A stretch of DNA of 64,000 bases. Source: Rhizobium sp. Leaf453. GTDB lineage: Bacteria > Pseudomonadota > Alphaproteobacteria > Rhizobiales > Rhizobiaceae. The stretch spans positions 186,889 through 250,888 of the forward strand of contig NZ_LMRG01000012.1 of NCBI RefSeq assembly GCF_001425605.1. Reading direction: 5' to 3'. This document shows, one piece after another, positions 9,819 to 19,155 of this stretch (position 1 is its first letter; each line of letters opens with the position of its first letter). The position numbers and the translations under genes are program-made. Below the pieces are notes generated by a model. The model saw only the letters and a list, made by a program, of their open reading frames with translations, did not search any database and was not told the DNA's origin.

Positions 9819-11581
9819 GAGTTGGACTCCTGTCCTTCGCCCACGACCTTCAACGGTGCCGGGCTGGTAATCTGCGGCTGGCGGTTTTCCTTGCGCAGGA
9901 TCTGCGAAAGGACCTCTTCCTTCGGTCCGAAGGCCTGCATGCGGCCTTCGTTCATCATCATCACCATATCGACGGCGGCGAGCGCGCTGGGACGATGGGC
10001 GATGACGATGACCATGCCATTACGGTTGCGGACACTCATGATCGCTTCGCTAAGCGCCTGTTCACCCTCGGCATCGAGGTTCGAGTTCGGCTCGTCGAGA
10101 ACGACCAGGAAGGGGTTTCCATAGAGCGCTCGGGCGAGCGCCACGCGCTGCCGCTGACCGGCTGACAAGGCCGCACCGCCTTCGCCGATTTCGGTTTCAT
10201 AACCGTTCGGCAGCTTGAGAATCAGATCGTTGACCCGCGCGGCGCGCGCCGCTTCGACGATGCTTTCAGCCGAGGCATTCTCGCTGAAGCGGGCGATGTT
10301 CTGCGCCACGGTGCCGGCGAAGAGTTCGACGTCCTGCGGCAGATAGCCGATATGACGGCCGAGCCTGTCTCCGTCCCACTGGTCGAGTGCCGCGCCGTCG
10401 AGGCGCACCGAGCCCCTGAACGATGGCCAGATGCCGATCAGCGCACGGGCGAGCGACGACTTGCCGGATGCACTCGGGCCGATGATGCCGAGCGCACTGC
10501 CCGCCTTGAGCGTGAAATTGACCTCGGCGAAGGTCAGGCGTTGTGCGCCGGGAGGGCCGCCGGCGAGCGCTTCGGCGGAGAGCCGGTCCCGGGGAGCCGG
10601 AAGTTCCAGCGGCGCATCACGCTCGGGCAGGGCCTTCAGCAGGTCCTTGAGGCGCTGCCAGCTCTGGCGGCAGGCGACATAGCCGCGCCAGTTGCCGATG
10701 GCGAGTTCCACCGGGGCAAGCGCGCGGGCGGTCAGGATAGAGCCGGCGATGATGATGCCCGGCGAAGCCAGGCCCTCGATCACCAGCACCGCGCCTGTTG
10801 CCAGCACGGCCGATTGCAGGGCCATGCGGAACACCTTCGACAATGCTCCATAGCCGTTGCCGACGTCCGAGGTCTTGCGGTTCTGTTCACGGTAATTGTT
10901 GTTGCGCAGGTCCCAGAGCTGCGACATGCGACCGAGCATGCCCATGGCTTGCATGACTTCGGCATTGCGCTGCGAGGCCTGGGCGAAGGCATTGCGGTGG
11001 TTGCCCGCCTCGGACGCCTTTTTGGACGGACCTTGCGTTCCGCTGTTCGTCAGGAAGGTCAGCGCGATCAGGATCAGCGAGCCGATGACCGCGACATAGC
11101 CGATCCAAGGATGGAACATGAAGCAGATGCCGATATAGAACGGCAGCCATGGTAGATCGAAGAATGCCGCCGGGCCGGTGCCGGAGAGGAACGACCGCAC
11201 CTGGTCGAAATCGCGCAGCGCCTGCAGGCCGTCGCCCTGGGTGCGCAGTTTCAGCGGGGCCTGGACGATGCTGCGGTAGATGCGCGCGCTCATGGCCTCG
11301 TCCAGCGAGCCGGCGATGCGAACGAGCATGCGGCCGCGCACCATTTCGAAGGCACCCTGGAAGGCGTAGAGCAGAAGGGCTAGAGCGCAAAGCGCGATCA
11401 GCGACGGAATGCTGCGGCTCGGCAGAACGCGGTCATACACTTCCAGCATGAAGAAGGAGCCGGTCAGGTAGAGGATGTTGACAAGGGCGCTGGCGATGAA
11501 GACGCCGATGAAGGCAGCTTTGCATCGCCACAATGCCTCGGCCGGATCCGATGCGCTTACCTTGTTTTTCGAATTGTTCAT
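9815..11581 (-). CDS. Type I secretion ABC permease/ATPase (PrsD/PrtD-like)
   Basis: This 588-residue fusion of a six-helix membrane domain (about 30-310) and an ATPase drives one-step export of proteins with C-terminal signals. It has Walker A GPSASGKSS, a signature reading LSAGQRQRVALARAL (LSAGQ instead of LSGGQ, common in this family) and Walker B LVVLDEPNSNLD. There is no N-terminal C39-like domain, as in PrtD-type exporters. I start it at the ATG at 11581 (MNNSKNKV); the ATG at 11608 adds nine residues without a ribosome site. No TolC gene is adjacent; the NodT-like protein at 27962 belongs to a different branch. Confidence 0.93.
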   Translation of the reverse strand: MNNSKNKVSASDPAEALWRCKAAFIGVFIASALVNILYLTGSFFMLEVYDRVLPSRSIPSLIALCALALLLYAFQGAFEMVRGRMLVRIAGSLDEAMSARIYRSIVQAPLKLRTQGDGLQALRDFDQVRSFLSGTGPAAFFDLPWLPFYIGICFMFHPWIGYVAVIGSLILIALTFLTNSGTQGPSKKASEAGNHRNAFAQASQRNAEVMQAMGMLGRMSQLWDLRNNNYREQNRKTSDVGNGYGALSKVFRMALQSAVLATGAVLVIEGLASPGIIIAGSILTARALAPVELAIGNWRGYVACRQSWQRLKDLLKALPERDAPLELPAPRDRLSAEALAGGPPGAQRLTFAEVNFTLKAGSALGIIGPSASGKSSLARALIGIWPSFRGSVRLDGAALDQWDGDRLGRHIGYLPQDVELFAGTVAQNIARFSENASAESIVEAARAARVNDLILKLPNGYETEIGEGGAALSAGQRQRVALARALYGNPFLVVLDEPNSNLDAEGEQALSEAIMSVRNRNGMVIVIAHRPSALAAVDMVMMMNEGRMQAFGPKEEVLSQILRKENRQPQITSPAPLKVVGEGQESNS

Positions 11582-11952
11582 CACTGTAGAGGCCCTCGCG
11601 AGACGCATTCCGTCTCAAATGCACCAACGTGCTGTAATTTCTCTAAAGCCGCATTACCTGGGGGTCTGTCACCTGGGAAACATGCCGTTTGCGCCACCCG
11701 TTTCGGGAATCTGCGCGTATGTATATGAATTTTGCGACCTCATAGTGGAAAGCCCTGATTATTGCCACGGTTTCTTTGCTGAGTCATAAAAATATTTATC
11801 GTGTTTAACCGGATACTTGGTGGCTCCAGTTTAGTGCGAAATGCCGGTTGGCGGCATCGCTGTTTGCAAATGCGCCATGCCGGAAACGAGCCGCTCTTGC
11901 ATCGGCTGCGCCAATCGGCCAAAGACGCAGGATTATCCGAGAAAGCCATGAC
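11582..11952. other. Intergenic region between the type I exporter and cobF
   Basis: About 370 bp without a convincing gene. It must hold the divergent promoters of the exporter and cobF. I looked for a cobalamin riboswitch on both strands and did not see the conserved B12-box core. The stretch around 11778-11820 is noticeably AT-richer than its surroundings, which suits a promoter, but I could not assign -35/-10 boxes with confidence. Confidence 0.4.
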
Positions 11953-12723
11953 ATGAAGACCGTTCTGATCGTCGGCATAGGTGCCGGAAACCCCGAACAC
12001 ATGACGGTGCAGGCGATCAATGCCTTGAACCGGGCCGACGTGCTTTTCATTCCCCGCAAGGGCGACGAAAAGGTGCAGCTTGCCGATATCCGGCGCAACA
12101 TCGTGTCGCTCTACGTTACCCGGCCGGATAGCCGTACCGTCGAGTTCGACATTCCCGTGCGCAAGACGGCGGATCGCTCTTACCACCAGAGCGTCGACGA
12201 ATGGCATGCGGCGATCGCTTCGGCTTATGAGCGGCTGCTGTCCGAGGAACTGGCCGAGGGCCAAACCGCCGCCTTCCTCGTCTGGGGCGACCCGATGCTC
12301 TATGACAGCACGATCCGCATCGTCGAGCGTGTGCGTGCGATGGATAACGTGGTGTTCGACTATTCCGTCATTCCCGGCATCACCAGCGTTCAGGCACTAG
12401 CGGCCAGCCACCGCATCCCGCTCAATCTCGTCGGCAAGCCGGTGGAGATCACCACCGGCCGGCGTCTTGCGGAAAGTTTTCCCGGCCGCGTCGAAACCGC
12501 TGTCGTGATGCTCGATGGCGAGCAGGCCTTCATGGCGATCGAGGATCCCGATGCGCGCATCTATTGGGGCGCCTATCTCGGGACAAGCCAGGAGATCGTC
12601 ATCTCGGGTCGACTGGCGGACGTGAAAGACGACATCCTCCGAACCCGGGCTGAAGCCCGCGCCCGCCATGGCTGGATCATGGATATCTATCTCCTGCAGA
12701 AGGGTTGCGACTTCGAGGAATAG
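11953..12723 (+). CDS. cobF: Precorrin-6A synthase (deacetylating) CobF
   Basis: CobF methylates C-1 of precorrin-5 and releases the acetyl unit, giving precorrin-6A in aerobic cobalamin synthesis. The 256-residue protein opens with KTVLIVGIGAGNPEHMTVQAINALNRADVLFIPRKG, a variant of the SAM-dependent tetrapyrrole methylase N-terminus, and carries the WGDPMLYDSTIRIVERV loop. The frame is open back to 11848, but the ATG at 11953 matches the family start. It heads the cob block on this strand; cobG begins 149 bp later. Confidence 0.93.
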   Translation: MKTVLIVGIGAGNPEHMTVQAINALNRADVLFIPRKGDEKVQLADIRRNIVSLYVTRPDSRTVEFDIPVRKTADRSYHQSVDEWHAAIASAYERLLSEELAEGQTAAFLVWGDPMLYDSTIRIVERVRAMDNVVFDYSVIPGITSVQALAASHRIPLNLVGKPVEITTGRRLAESFPGRVETAVVMLDGEQAFMAIEDPDARIYWGAYLGTSQEIVISGRLADVKDDILRTRAEARARHGWIMDIYLLQKGCDFEE

Positions 12724-12872
12724 CGAACGGTGCGGCCTTTCGCGTCAGGCCTGTTCGCAACAGGACATGGCGGTCGGGTTTCTGGTGCTATAGGATAGGC
12801 TTGGGACATGCGGGTGCTCCATATCGGGAGGACGCTGACAGCATCCCGAGGACCGGAGATACATCGCCTGCA

Positions 12873-14255
12873 ATGACGACCTGCATCGCACCAGCCGAGA
12901 CCCTTACCAGTGCCGCGCATCTGGCGGCGATGCGCCGTGGCGCCTGTCCGTCGCTGACGGCGCCGATGATTACGGGTGATGGGCTGCTGGCGCGTCTGCG
13001 CCCGGCGGGCGAGGGGCTCAGCCTGCACGAACTCGGCGATATCGCCGATGCGGCGGCGGCCTGCGGTAACGGCATCCTTGAAGTCACTGCACGGGGCAAT
13101 CTCCAGATTCGCGGGCTGACGAGCGAGACCGTGCCGATGCTGGCCGGCCGGATCGCCGATGCCGGCATCGAAACGGCCGATGGGCTGGCGATCGAGGTCC
13201 CGCCTCTTGCCGGTTTCGATCCGTCCGAAATCGCCGATCCGCGACCGCTTGTCGATGCAGTGAGGGCTTCGCTGGCGACGTACGTTCCTGCACTGTCACT
13301 TGCGCCGAAACTCTCCATCATCATCGATGGCGGCGGGCGTCTGAACCTGGGCGCTGTCACGGCCGATATTCGCGCTCAGGCCATTCAGGCCGATGGCCGC
13401 GTTCGATGGCTGCTTTCCGTGGCCGGAACGGCATCCTCGGCCCGGCCGGTCGCTTTGATCGAAGGCAACGCGGTCGTTTCCTCGGTTGTCGAAATCCTCG
13501 AAATGCTTGCGGCCATCGGGCCGTTCGCGCGGGCGAAGGAACTCGACGTCGCCATGCTGCGCCGGCGTTTTTCATTCGATTCCGGCACGGCCGTGCAACA
13601 TCTGCCCGCGCACGGTTTCGTCGGTGTCCACGATTTTGGCGACCGCGGCACTGTGCTTGGTGTCGGTCTCGCCTTCGGGCAGATCCAGGCCGATAATCTC
13701 AAGGCCTTTCTGCAGGCGATCGCCATTCTCGGCGCGACCGACATTCGGCTGGCTCCGGGCCATGGCGTGCTGGTGATGGGTATTGGTCGTGAATGCATCG
13801 CAGCCGCTCAGGCGCTGGCACTCGGGCATGGCCTCCGGGCCTTTCCGGGCGATCCGCGCAACCATATCGCGGCCTGTGCCGGGATCGGTGCCTGCGCTTC
13901 CTCACGTATCGATACGCGCGGCGCTGCCCGCATGCTGGTCGAGGCGGCACCCTCGTTGCTGGATGGTTCGATAACCGTGCATGTGTCCGGCTGCGCCAAG
14001 GGCTGCGCCAAGGGCTGCGCCAAGCCATCCGTATCCCCGCTGACGATCACGGCTGCGCCAATAGGCTATGGGCTTGTCGTAAATGGCCCAGCCTCTGCCG
14101 CACCAAACGCCTACATCGAAGAAAACAACATAAGAAACGCGATCGGACAGCTCGACCGGCTGGTGCGCGAAGGCAGGCGGGCTGGCGAATCGGCCCGTTC
14201 CTGCCTTACACGGCTGGGAGCGGATGTGATCACGGCCGCGGTTCAACAGGGATAG
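12873..14255 (+). CDS. cobG: Precorrin-3B synthase CobG
   Basis: CobG is the oxygen-dependent monooxygenase that makes precorrin-3B, marking the aerobic pathway. The 460-residue protein has the nitrite/sulfite reductase-like ferredoxin half-domains and two cysteine pairs for Fe-S and siroheme-type binding: CAGIGAC upstream and a GCAKGCA motif. The second motif is expanded here: GCAK occurs three times in a row (residues 373-384), encoded by a perfect 12-bp triplication. An open frame extends to 12705, but the ATG at 12873 (MTTCIAPAETL) fits the family; a GGAG lies 15 bases upstream. cobH follows after 2 bp. Confidence 0.9.
   Translation: MTTCIAPAETLTSAAHLAAMRRGACPSLTAPMITGDGLLARLRPAGEGLSLHELGDIADAAAACGNGILEVTARGNLQIRGLTSETVPMLAGRIADAGIETADGLAIEVPPLAGFDPSEIADPRPLVDAVRASLATYVPALSLAPKLSIIIDGGGRLNLGAVTADIRAQAIQADGRVRWLLSVAGTASSARPVALIEGNAVVSSVVEILEMLAAIGPFARAKELDVAMLRRRFSFDSGTAVQHLPAHGFVGVHDFGDRGTVLGVGLAFGQIQADNLKAFLQAIAILGATDIRLAPGHGVLVMGIGRECIAAAQALALGHGLRAFPGDPRNHIAACAGIGACASSRIDTRGAARMLVEAAPSLLDGSITVHVSGCAKGCAKGCAKPSVSPLTITAAPIGYGLVVNGPASAAPNAYIEENNIRNAIGQLDRLVREGRRAGESARSCLTRLGADVITAAVQQG
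13989..14024 (+). repeat. Perfect 3 x 12-bp tandem repeat inside cobG
   Basis: The unit GGCTGCGCCAAG occurs three times without mismatch and encodes GCAK-GCAK-GCAK. It lies exactly on the cysteine motif expected to ligand the Fe-S/siroheme centre. A further partial copy (GGCTGCGCCAA) occurs at 14053-14063. Perfect identity suggests recent slippage expansion. Confidence 0.95.
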
Positions 14256-14257
14256 AG

Positions 14258-14890
14258 ATGCCTGAATACGATTATATCCGGGATGGCGACGCCATCTATG
14301 AGCGTTCGTTTGCCATCATTCGCAGCGAAGCAGACCTGTCCCGCTTTTCCGAGGAAGAAGCCGATCTCGCCGTTCGCATGGTGCATGCCTGCGGGCTGGT
14401 GGATGCCGCGCGGTTCTTCGAGTTCTCGCCCGGTTTCGTCGGTGCTGCCCGCCAGGCCTTGAAGGGCGGCGCGCCGATCTTCTGCGATGCCTACATGGTA
14501 TCGCACGGCATTACCCGTGCGCGCCTTCCGGCCGACAATGACGTCATCTGCACATTGCGCGATCCGCAGACCGCCGAGATCGCCCGTGCGGTCGGCAATA
14601 CCCGTTCGGCTGCGGCCCTGAAACTGTGGGTCGAGCGTCTGGCAGGCTCCGTCGTTGCCATTGGCAATGCGCCGACAGCCTTGTTCTTCCTGCTCGAATT
14701 GCTGCGTGACGGCGCGCCAAAACCGGCGGCGATCATCGGCATGCCCGTCGGTTTCGTCGGGGCGGCCGAGTCCAAGGATGCGCTGGCCGAAAATTCCTAT
14801 GGCGTTCCCTATGCCATCGTGCGTGGCCGTCTCGGCGGCAGCGCCATGACCGCCGCCGCCGTCAATTCGCTGGCGAGGCCGGGTCTTTGA
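14258..14890 (+). CDS. cobH: Precorrin-8X methylmutase CobH
   Basis: CobH moves the methyl group from C-11 to C-12 to give hydrogenobyrinic acid. The 210-residue protein has the family's N-terminus (MPEYDYIRDGDAIYERSFAIIRSEADL), the active-site region HACGLVDAARFFEFSPG with its histidine, and the C-terminal GMPVGFVGAAESKDAL loop. The ATG at 14258 lies 2 bp after the cobG stop with GATAGAG immediately before it. The stop overlaps the TTG start of cobI by 4 bp. Confidence 0.95.
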   Translation: MPEYDYIRDGDAIYERSFAIIRSEADLSRFSEEEADLAVRMVHACGLVDAARFFEFSPGFVGAARQALKGGAPIFCDAYMVSHGITRARLPADNDVICTLRDPQTAEIARAVGNTRSAAALKLWVERLAGSVVAIGNAPTALFFLLELLRDGAPKPAAIIGMPVGFVGAAESKDALAENSYGVPYAIVRGRLGGSAMTAAAVNSLARPGL

Positions 14891-15624
14891 GCGCGGCATT
14901 GCAAGGAAAACTGATCGGCGTCGGCACCGGTCCCGGTGATCCGGAGCTTCTGACCGTCAAGGCCGTGCGTGCGCTCGAAAAGGCCGACGTGCTCGCCTAT
15001 TTCGCCAAGGAGGGCCGACGCGGCAACGGTCGGGCTGTGGTCGATGGTCTGCTGAAGCCGGGTCTGATTGAGTTGCCACTCTATTATCCGGTGACCGTCG
15101 AGATCGACAAGGATCACGACGATTACAAAAGCCAGATCACCGGCTTCTACGATGCGTCCGCCGCCGCTGTCGCCGCGCATCTGGAGGCCGGCCGGACGGT
15201 CGCCATCCTCAGCGAGGGCGATCCGATGTTCTATGGTTCCTACATGCACCTGCATGTGCGGCTTGCGGGACGCTTCCCGACCGAGGTCATCCCCGGCATC
15301 ACCGCCATGTCCGGCTGCTGGTCGCTGGCCGGTCTGCCGATCGTTCAGGGCGATGACGTGCTCTCCGTGCTTCCCGGCACGATGGCGGAGGCGCAGCTTG
15401 TGCGCCGTCTCGGCGATACGGAAGCCGCCGTGATCATGAAGGTCGGCCGCAATCTGCCGAAGATCCGTCGGGCGCTCGCGGCCTCCGGCAAGCTGGATCG
15501 CGCCGTCTATGTCGAGCGCGGCACGATGGCGAATTCCGCGATGATCCCGCTGGCGGAAAAGGGTGATGATATCGCGCCCTATTTCTCGCTGGTTCTGGTT
15601 CCGGGCTGGAAGGAACGGCCATGA
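14887..15624 (+). CDS. cobI: Precorrin-2 C20-methyltransferase CobI
   Basis: CobI adds the C-20 methyl group to precorrin-2 using SAM. The 245-residue protein starts GKLIGVGTGPGDPELLTVKAVRALEKADVLAYF, the classic tetrapyrrole methylase signature, with the LSEGDPMFYGSYMHLHVRL loop further in. The start is a TTG at 14887 that overlaps the cobH stop codon (TTGA), so translation probably depends on coupling to cobH; no better in-frame start precedes the conserved region. It overlaps cobJ by 4 bp. Confidence 0.94.
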   Translation: MSAALQGKLIGVGTGPGDPELLTVKAVRALEKADVLAYFAKEGRRGNGRAVVDGLLKPGLIELPLYYPVTVEIDKDHDDYKSQITGFYDASAAAVAAHLEAGRTVAILSEGDPMFYGSYMHLHVRLAGRFPTEVIPGITAMSGCWSLAGLPIVQGDDVLSVLPGTMAEAQLVRRLGDTEAAVIMKVGRNLPKIRRALAASGKLDRAVYVERGTMANSAMIPLAEKGDDIAPYFSLVLVPGWKERP

Positions 15625-16385
15625 GCGGCACGCTTTATGTCATCGGCACCGGACCCGGCGGCCCCCAGCAGATGACCCCGGAAGCGGCCGATGCCGTTTC
15701 GAAATCGACGGATTTCCTCGGCTACTTCCCCTATCTTGACCGCTTGTCGTTGCGGCCGGACCAGAACAGGATTGCCTCGGACAACCGCGAGGAACTCGAC
15801 CGCGCACAGGCGGCACTCGTTCGTGCCGCAAGCGGCGTCAATGTCTGCGTCGTCTCCGGTGGCGATCCCGGCGTCTTTGCCATGGCGGCTGCCGTCTGCG
15901 AGGCGATCGACAACGGACCGGATGAATGGCGCTCCATTGATCTGGTCATCCTGCCGGGCGTCACCGCCATGCTTGCGGTCGCTGCCCGCATTGGTGCGCC
16001 GCTTGGTCACGATTTCTGCGCCATTTCGCTGTCGGATAATCTTAAGCCCTGGGATGTCATCACCCGTCGCCTGAAGCTGGTGGCGGAAGCCGGGCTGGTG
16101 ATCGCGCTCTACAATCCGATCAGCAAAGCGCGTCCCTGGCAGCTTGAGGAGGCCTTCGAGCTTTTGCGTTCGGTTCTTCCTGCCGAAACGCCTGTTATCT
16201 TCGGCCGCGCCGCCGGTCGTCCCGATGAGCGCATGCTCGTCATGCCGCTCGGCACAGCGGATGCGCAGAAGGCCGACATGGCGACCTGCGTCATTATCGG
16301 TTCGCCGGAAACACGTATCGTTGCCCGTCCGGGCAAGTCGGATCTGGTCTATACGCCACGGTTTATTTCAGGGGAGAAAAGGTGA
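15621..16385 (+). CDS. cobJ: Precorrin-3B C17-methyltransferase CobJ
   Basis: CobJ methylates C-17 and promotes ring contraction to precorrin-4. The 254-residue protein begins GTLYVIGTGPGGPQQMTPEAADAV and contains the VVSGGDPGVFAMAAAVCEAI loop and the ALYNPISKARPWQLEEAFELL motif, all typical. It starts within the cobI stop (ATGA). Its last 37 bp overlap the 3' end of cobK, which runs in the opposite direction. Confidence 0.95.
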   Translation: MSGTLYVIGTGPGGPQQMTPEAADAVSKSTDFLGYFPYLDRLSLRPDQNRIASDNREELDRAQAALVRAASGVNVCVVSGGDPGVFAMAAAVCEAIDNGPDEWRSIDLVILPGVTAMLAVAARIGAPLGHDFCAISLSDNLKPWDVITRRLKLVAEAGLVIALYNPISKARPWQLEEAFELLRSVLPAETPVIFGRAAGRPDERMLVMPLGTADAQKADMATCVIIGSPETRIVARPGKSDLVYTPRFISGEKR

Positions 16386-17119
16386 TCGACGAGGCCGAGC
16401 GCGTCTTCGACGGTATGCGCCGTGCTGATCTCGGCCGGTTTCTGGCGCTCGACCATGATCACCTCGATGCCCAGCTGCCGCGCGGCCGCGATCTTGCCAT
16501 AGGTCGCGGCGCCGCCGCTGTTCTTGGCGACGATCACCTCGACCTTGTTCCGCTCCAGAAGGTCGCGCTCGGCTTGCTCCTCGAAAGGGCCGGTGGCGAG
16601 AATGTAGCTGGCATCGGGAACATTCAGCGGCGGATCGACGGGATCGACGCTGCGGATGATGTATCGATGCTGCGGGGCATTGTTGAAATGGAACGCTTCT
16701 TGTCGGCCGATGGCAAGGAACACGCTGCGGGGCGCGGCGCCGAGCGCTGGCACCGCTTCGGCAATCGTGGACACGCGGGTCCAGCGGTCACCGGATTGCT
16801 GCTGCCAGACGGGGCGGCGGAGCGCGAAAAAGGCGATGCCAGTCGCGCGCGCGGCGATCACCGAATTTTGCGAAATTCGCGCGGCGAAGGGATGCGTTGC
16901 ATCGATCAGCAGATCGAATTTTTCCTCGGTCAGGAACGCGGCAAGACCGTCGCTGCCGCCGAAACCACCGCTGCGCACCGGGACCGGCTGGGCCATCGGT
17001 TCGGCCGTACGGCCCGCCAGCGACAGCAGCAGATTGCAATCCGCGCGCTGCGACAGGGCGGCCGCCAGTTGCCGCGCTTCCGTGGTGCCGCCAAGGATCA
17101 GGATACGGTGTCTGCGCAT
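16349..17119 (-). CDS. cobK: Precorrin-6A reductase CobK
   Basis: CobK reduces precorrin-6A with NADPH to precorrin-6B. The 256-residue protein starts RILILGGTTEARQLAAALS, the family signature, and has the IDATHPFAARISQNSVIAA motif. It is the only cob gene in the block on the reverse strand, and it is boxed in: its 3' end overlaps cobJ by 37 bp, and its ATG shares CATG (17117-17120) with the ATG of cobL. Its promoter must therefore lie inside the cobL coding sequence. Confidence 0.94.
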   Translation of the reverse strand: MRRHRILILGGTTEARQLAAALSQRADCNLLLSLAGRTAEPMAQPVPVRSGGFGGSDGLAAFLTEEKFDLLIDATHPFAARISQNSVIAARATGIAFFALRRPVWQQQSGDRWTRVSTIAEAVPALGAAPRSVFLAIGRQEAFHFNNAPQHRYIIRSVDPVDPPLNVPDASYILATGPFEEQAERDLLERNKVEVIVAKNSGGAATYGKIAAARQLGIEVIMVERQKPAEISTAHTVEDALGLVDHLFSPEINRGV

Positions 17120-18359
17120 GGGTAACGGTCAGGCCTTTTCGTCCGGCGGAAACGCGCCCTGGCTGACGATCATCGGCCTGGGTGAAGACGGTTTAGCGAG
17201 TCTCGGTGATGAGGCCAAGCATTGCATTGCCGAGGCCTCGATCGTCTTCGGTGGCATCCGCCATCTGGAGCTTGCCGCCTCGCTGATCAAGGGTGAGAAA
17301 CATGCTTGGCTGAGCCCGTTCGAGCGGTCGGTCGAGGCGGTCATTGCAGCGCGCGGAACGCCGGTCGTGGTGCTCGCGTCAGGCGACCCCTTCTTCTTCG
17401 GCGTCGGCGTCACGCTCGCCCGGCGGATAGACCGTGCCGAAATGCGCGTTCTTCCGGCACCATCCTCGTTCAGCCTCGCCGCTTCCCGCCTCGGCTGGGC
17501 GCTGCAGGATACGGTGACCGTCTCGTTGCATGGACGGCCTCTGGATCTGATCCGCCCCCATCTGCAGCCCGGCAGCCGCATTCTTGCGCTGACGTCGGAT
17601 GAGAACGGCCCGGCGGCACTTGCCACGCTTCTGTCGGAGAGCGGCTTCGGCCAGTCCCGACTGATGGTCCTTGAGGCGCTGGGCGGCCCGCAGGAGCGGG
17701 TCACGTCGCAACTCGCATCCGAGTTTTCGCTGGCGCAAGTGAATTCGCTGAATGTCTGCGCCGTCGAGGTTGTCGCCGAGGCAACGGCCCGTGTTCTGCC
17801 TTTGGCCGCAGGTCTGGACGATAGCCTGTTCGAGCATGACGGCCAGATCACCAAGCGCGAGATCCGGGCGCTGACATTGTCGGCGCTTGCCCCCCGGCGT
17901 GGCGAACTGCTCTGGGATATCGGTGCTGGTTCGGGTTCGATCGGCATCGAATGGATGCTGCTCGATCCGGCCATGCGGGCCATTGCCATTGAAGGATCGC
18001 CGGAGCGGGCTGAGCGGATCGGGCGTAATGCCGCGCAGTTCGGCGTTCCCGGCCTGACAGTTGTTCAGGGGACGGCACCAGCCGCACTCACCGGCTTACC
18101 CCGCCCCGACGTCATCTTCATCGGCGGGGGCGGCAGCGAGGCGGGCGTCATGGATGCCGCGATCGCGGCGCTGTCATCTGGCGGACGGCTCGTCGCCAAT
18201 GCCGTTACCACCGAGATGGAAGCCGTGCTATTGGCCCATCATTTGCGGCTGGGTGGCTCGCTCACCCGGATCGATATCGCCCGGGCATCGCCGGTTGGCG
18301 CCATGACGGGCTGGCGTCCGGCCATGCCGGTGACGCAATGGTCATGGGTCAAGCCGTGA
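17118..18359 (+). CDS. cobL: Precorrin-6Y C5,15-methyltransferase (decarboxylating) CobL
   Basis: CobL methylates C-5 and C-15 and decarboxylates the C-12 acetate side chain. The 413-residue protein is a fusion of a CbiE-like tetrapyrrole methylase (about 1-200, [29 protein letters not shown]) and a CbiT-like Rossmann methyltransferase (about 215-413, [17 protein letters not shown]). The open frame continues far upstream inside cobK on the other strand, but the conserved region begins at the ATG at 17118, whose codon overlaps the cobK start codon. cobM follows after 25 bp. Confidence 0.93.
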   Translation: MGNGQAFSSGGNAPWLTIIGLGEDGLASLGDEAKHCIAEASIVFGGIRHLELAASLIKGEKHAWLSPFERSVEAVIAARGTPVVVLASGDPFFFGVGVTLARRIDRAEMRVLPAPSSFSLAASRLGWALQDTVTVSLHGRPLDLIRPHLQPGSRILALTSDENGPAALATLLSESGFGQSRLMVLEALGGPQERVTSQLASEFSLAQVNSLNVCAVEVVAEATARVLPLAAGLDDSLFEHDGQITKREIRALTLSALAPRRGELLWDIGAGSGSIGIEWMLLDPAMRAIAIEGSPERAERIGRNAAQFGVPGLTVVQGTAPAALTGLPRPDVIFIGGGGSEAGVMDAAIAALSSGGRLVANAVTTEMEAVLLAHHLRLGGSLTRIDIARASPVGAMTGWRPAMPVTQWSWVKP

Positions 18360-18384
18360 CATTGGAATTTTAGAAGGAACGATC

Positions 18385-19149
18385 ATGACCGTCCATTTCA
18401 TCGGCGCTGGCCCCGGAGCCGCAGACCTGATCACCGTTCGCGGCCGAGACCTGATCGCGCGCTGCCCGGTCTGCCTCTATGCCGGCTCGATCGTGTCTCC
18501 CGAACTGCTTCAATATTGTCCGGAAGGCGCCCGCATCGTCGATACCGCGCCAATGTCGCTGGACGAGATCGAGGCTGAATATGTCAAGGCGGCTGAGGCC
18601 GGAGAGGACGTCGCCCGGCTGCATTCCGGCGATCTATCGGTCTGGAGCGCCGTCGCCGAACAGATCCGGCGGCTGGAAAAGCACGGGCTGGATTATACGA
18701 TGACGCCGGGCGTCCCCGCTTTTGCCGCCGCAGCGTCGGCGCTCGGCCGCGAACTGACCATTCCCGCCGTCGCCCAAAGCCTCGTCCTGACCCGGGTTTC
18801 CGGCCGCGCCTCGCCGATGCCGAATGCCGAAACGCTGGTCGGTTTCGGCGCGACCGGCGCAACGCTCGCGATCCATCTGGCGATCCATGCGCTCGGTCAG
18901 GTGGTCGAGGATCTGACGCCGCTCTACGGTGCCGATTGCCCGGTCGCGATCGTCGTCAAGGCATCCTGGCCGGATGAGCGGGTGGTGCGCGGCACGCTCG
19001 GCGATATCGAGGCCAAGGTGGCGGCCGAACCCATCGAACGCACGGCCCTTATCTTTGTCGGCAGGACACTCGGCGCCACCGATTTCCGCGAGAGCTCACT
19101 CTATGACGCCGCCTATCAGCGTCGGTTCCGCGGGCGTGACGGGCTATAA
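18385..19149 (+). CDS. cobM: Precorrin-4 C11-methyltransferase CobM
   Basis: CobM adds the C-11 methyl group, giving precorrin-5. The 254-residue protein begins [36 protein letters not shown] and shows the [20 protein letters not shown] and [17 protein letters not shown] motifs of the CobM/CbiF group. AAGGA lies 7 bases before the ATG. It is the last cob gene here and ends 6 bp from the convergent antiporter operon; no terminator is evident in that short gap. Confidence 0.95.
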   Translation: MTVHFIGAGPGAADLITVRGRDLIARCPVCLYAGSIVSPELLQYCPEGARIVDTAPMSLDEIEAEYVKAAEAGEDVARLHSGDLSVWSAVAEQIRRLEKHGLDYTMTPGVPAFAAAASALGRELTIPAVAQSLVLTRVSGRASPMPNAETLVGFGATGATLAIHLAIHALGQVVEDLTPLYGADCPVAIVVKASWPDERVVRGTLGDIEAKVAAEPIERTALIFVGRTLGATDFRESSLYDAAYQRRFRGRDGL

Positions 19150-19155
19150 CGTCCG

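Noticed and set aside
11582..11952. Possible cobalamin riboswitch upstream of cobF
   Set aside because: I could not find the conserved B12-box or the other core segments on either strand.
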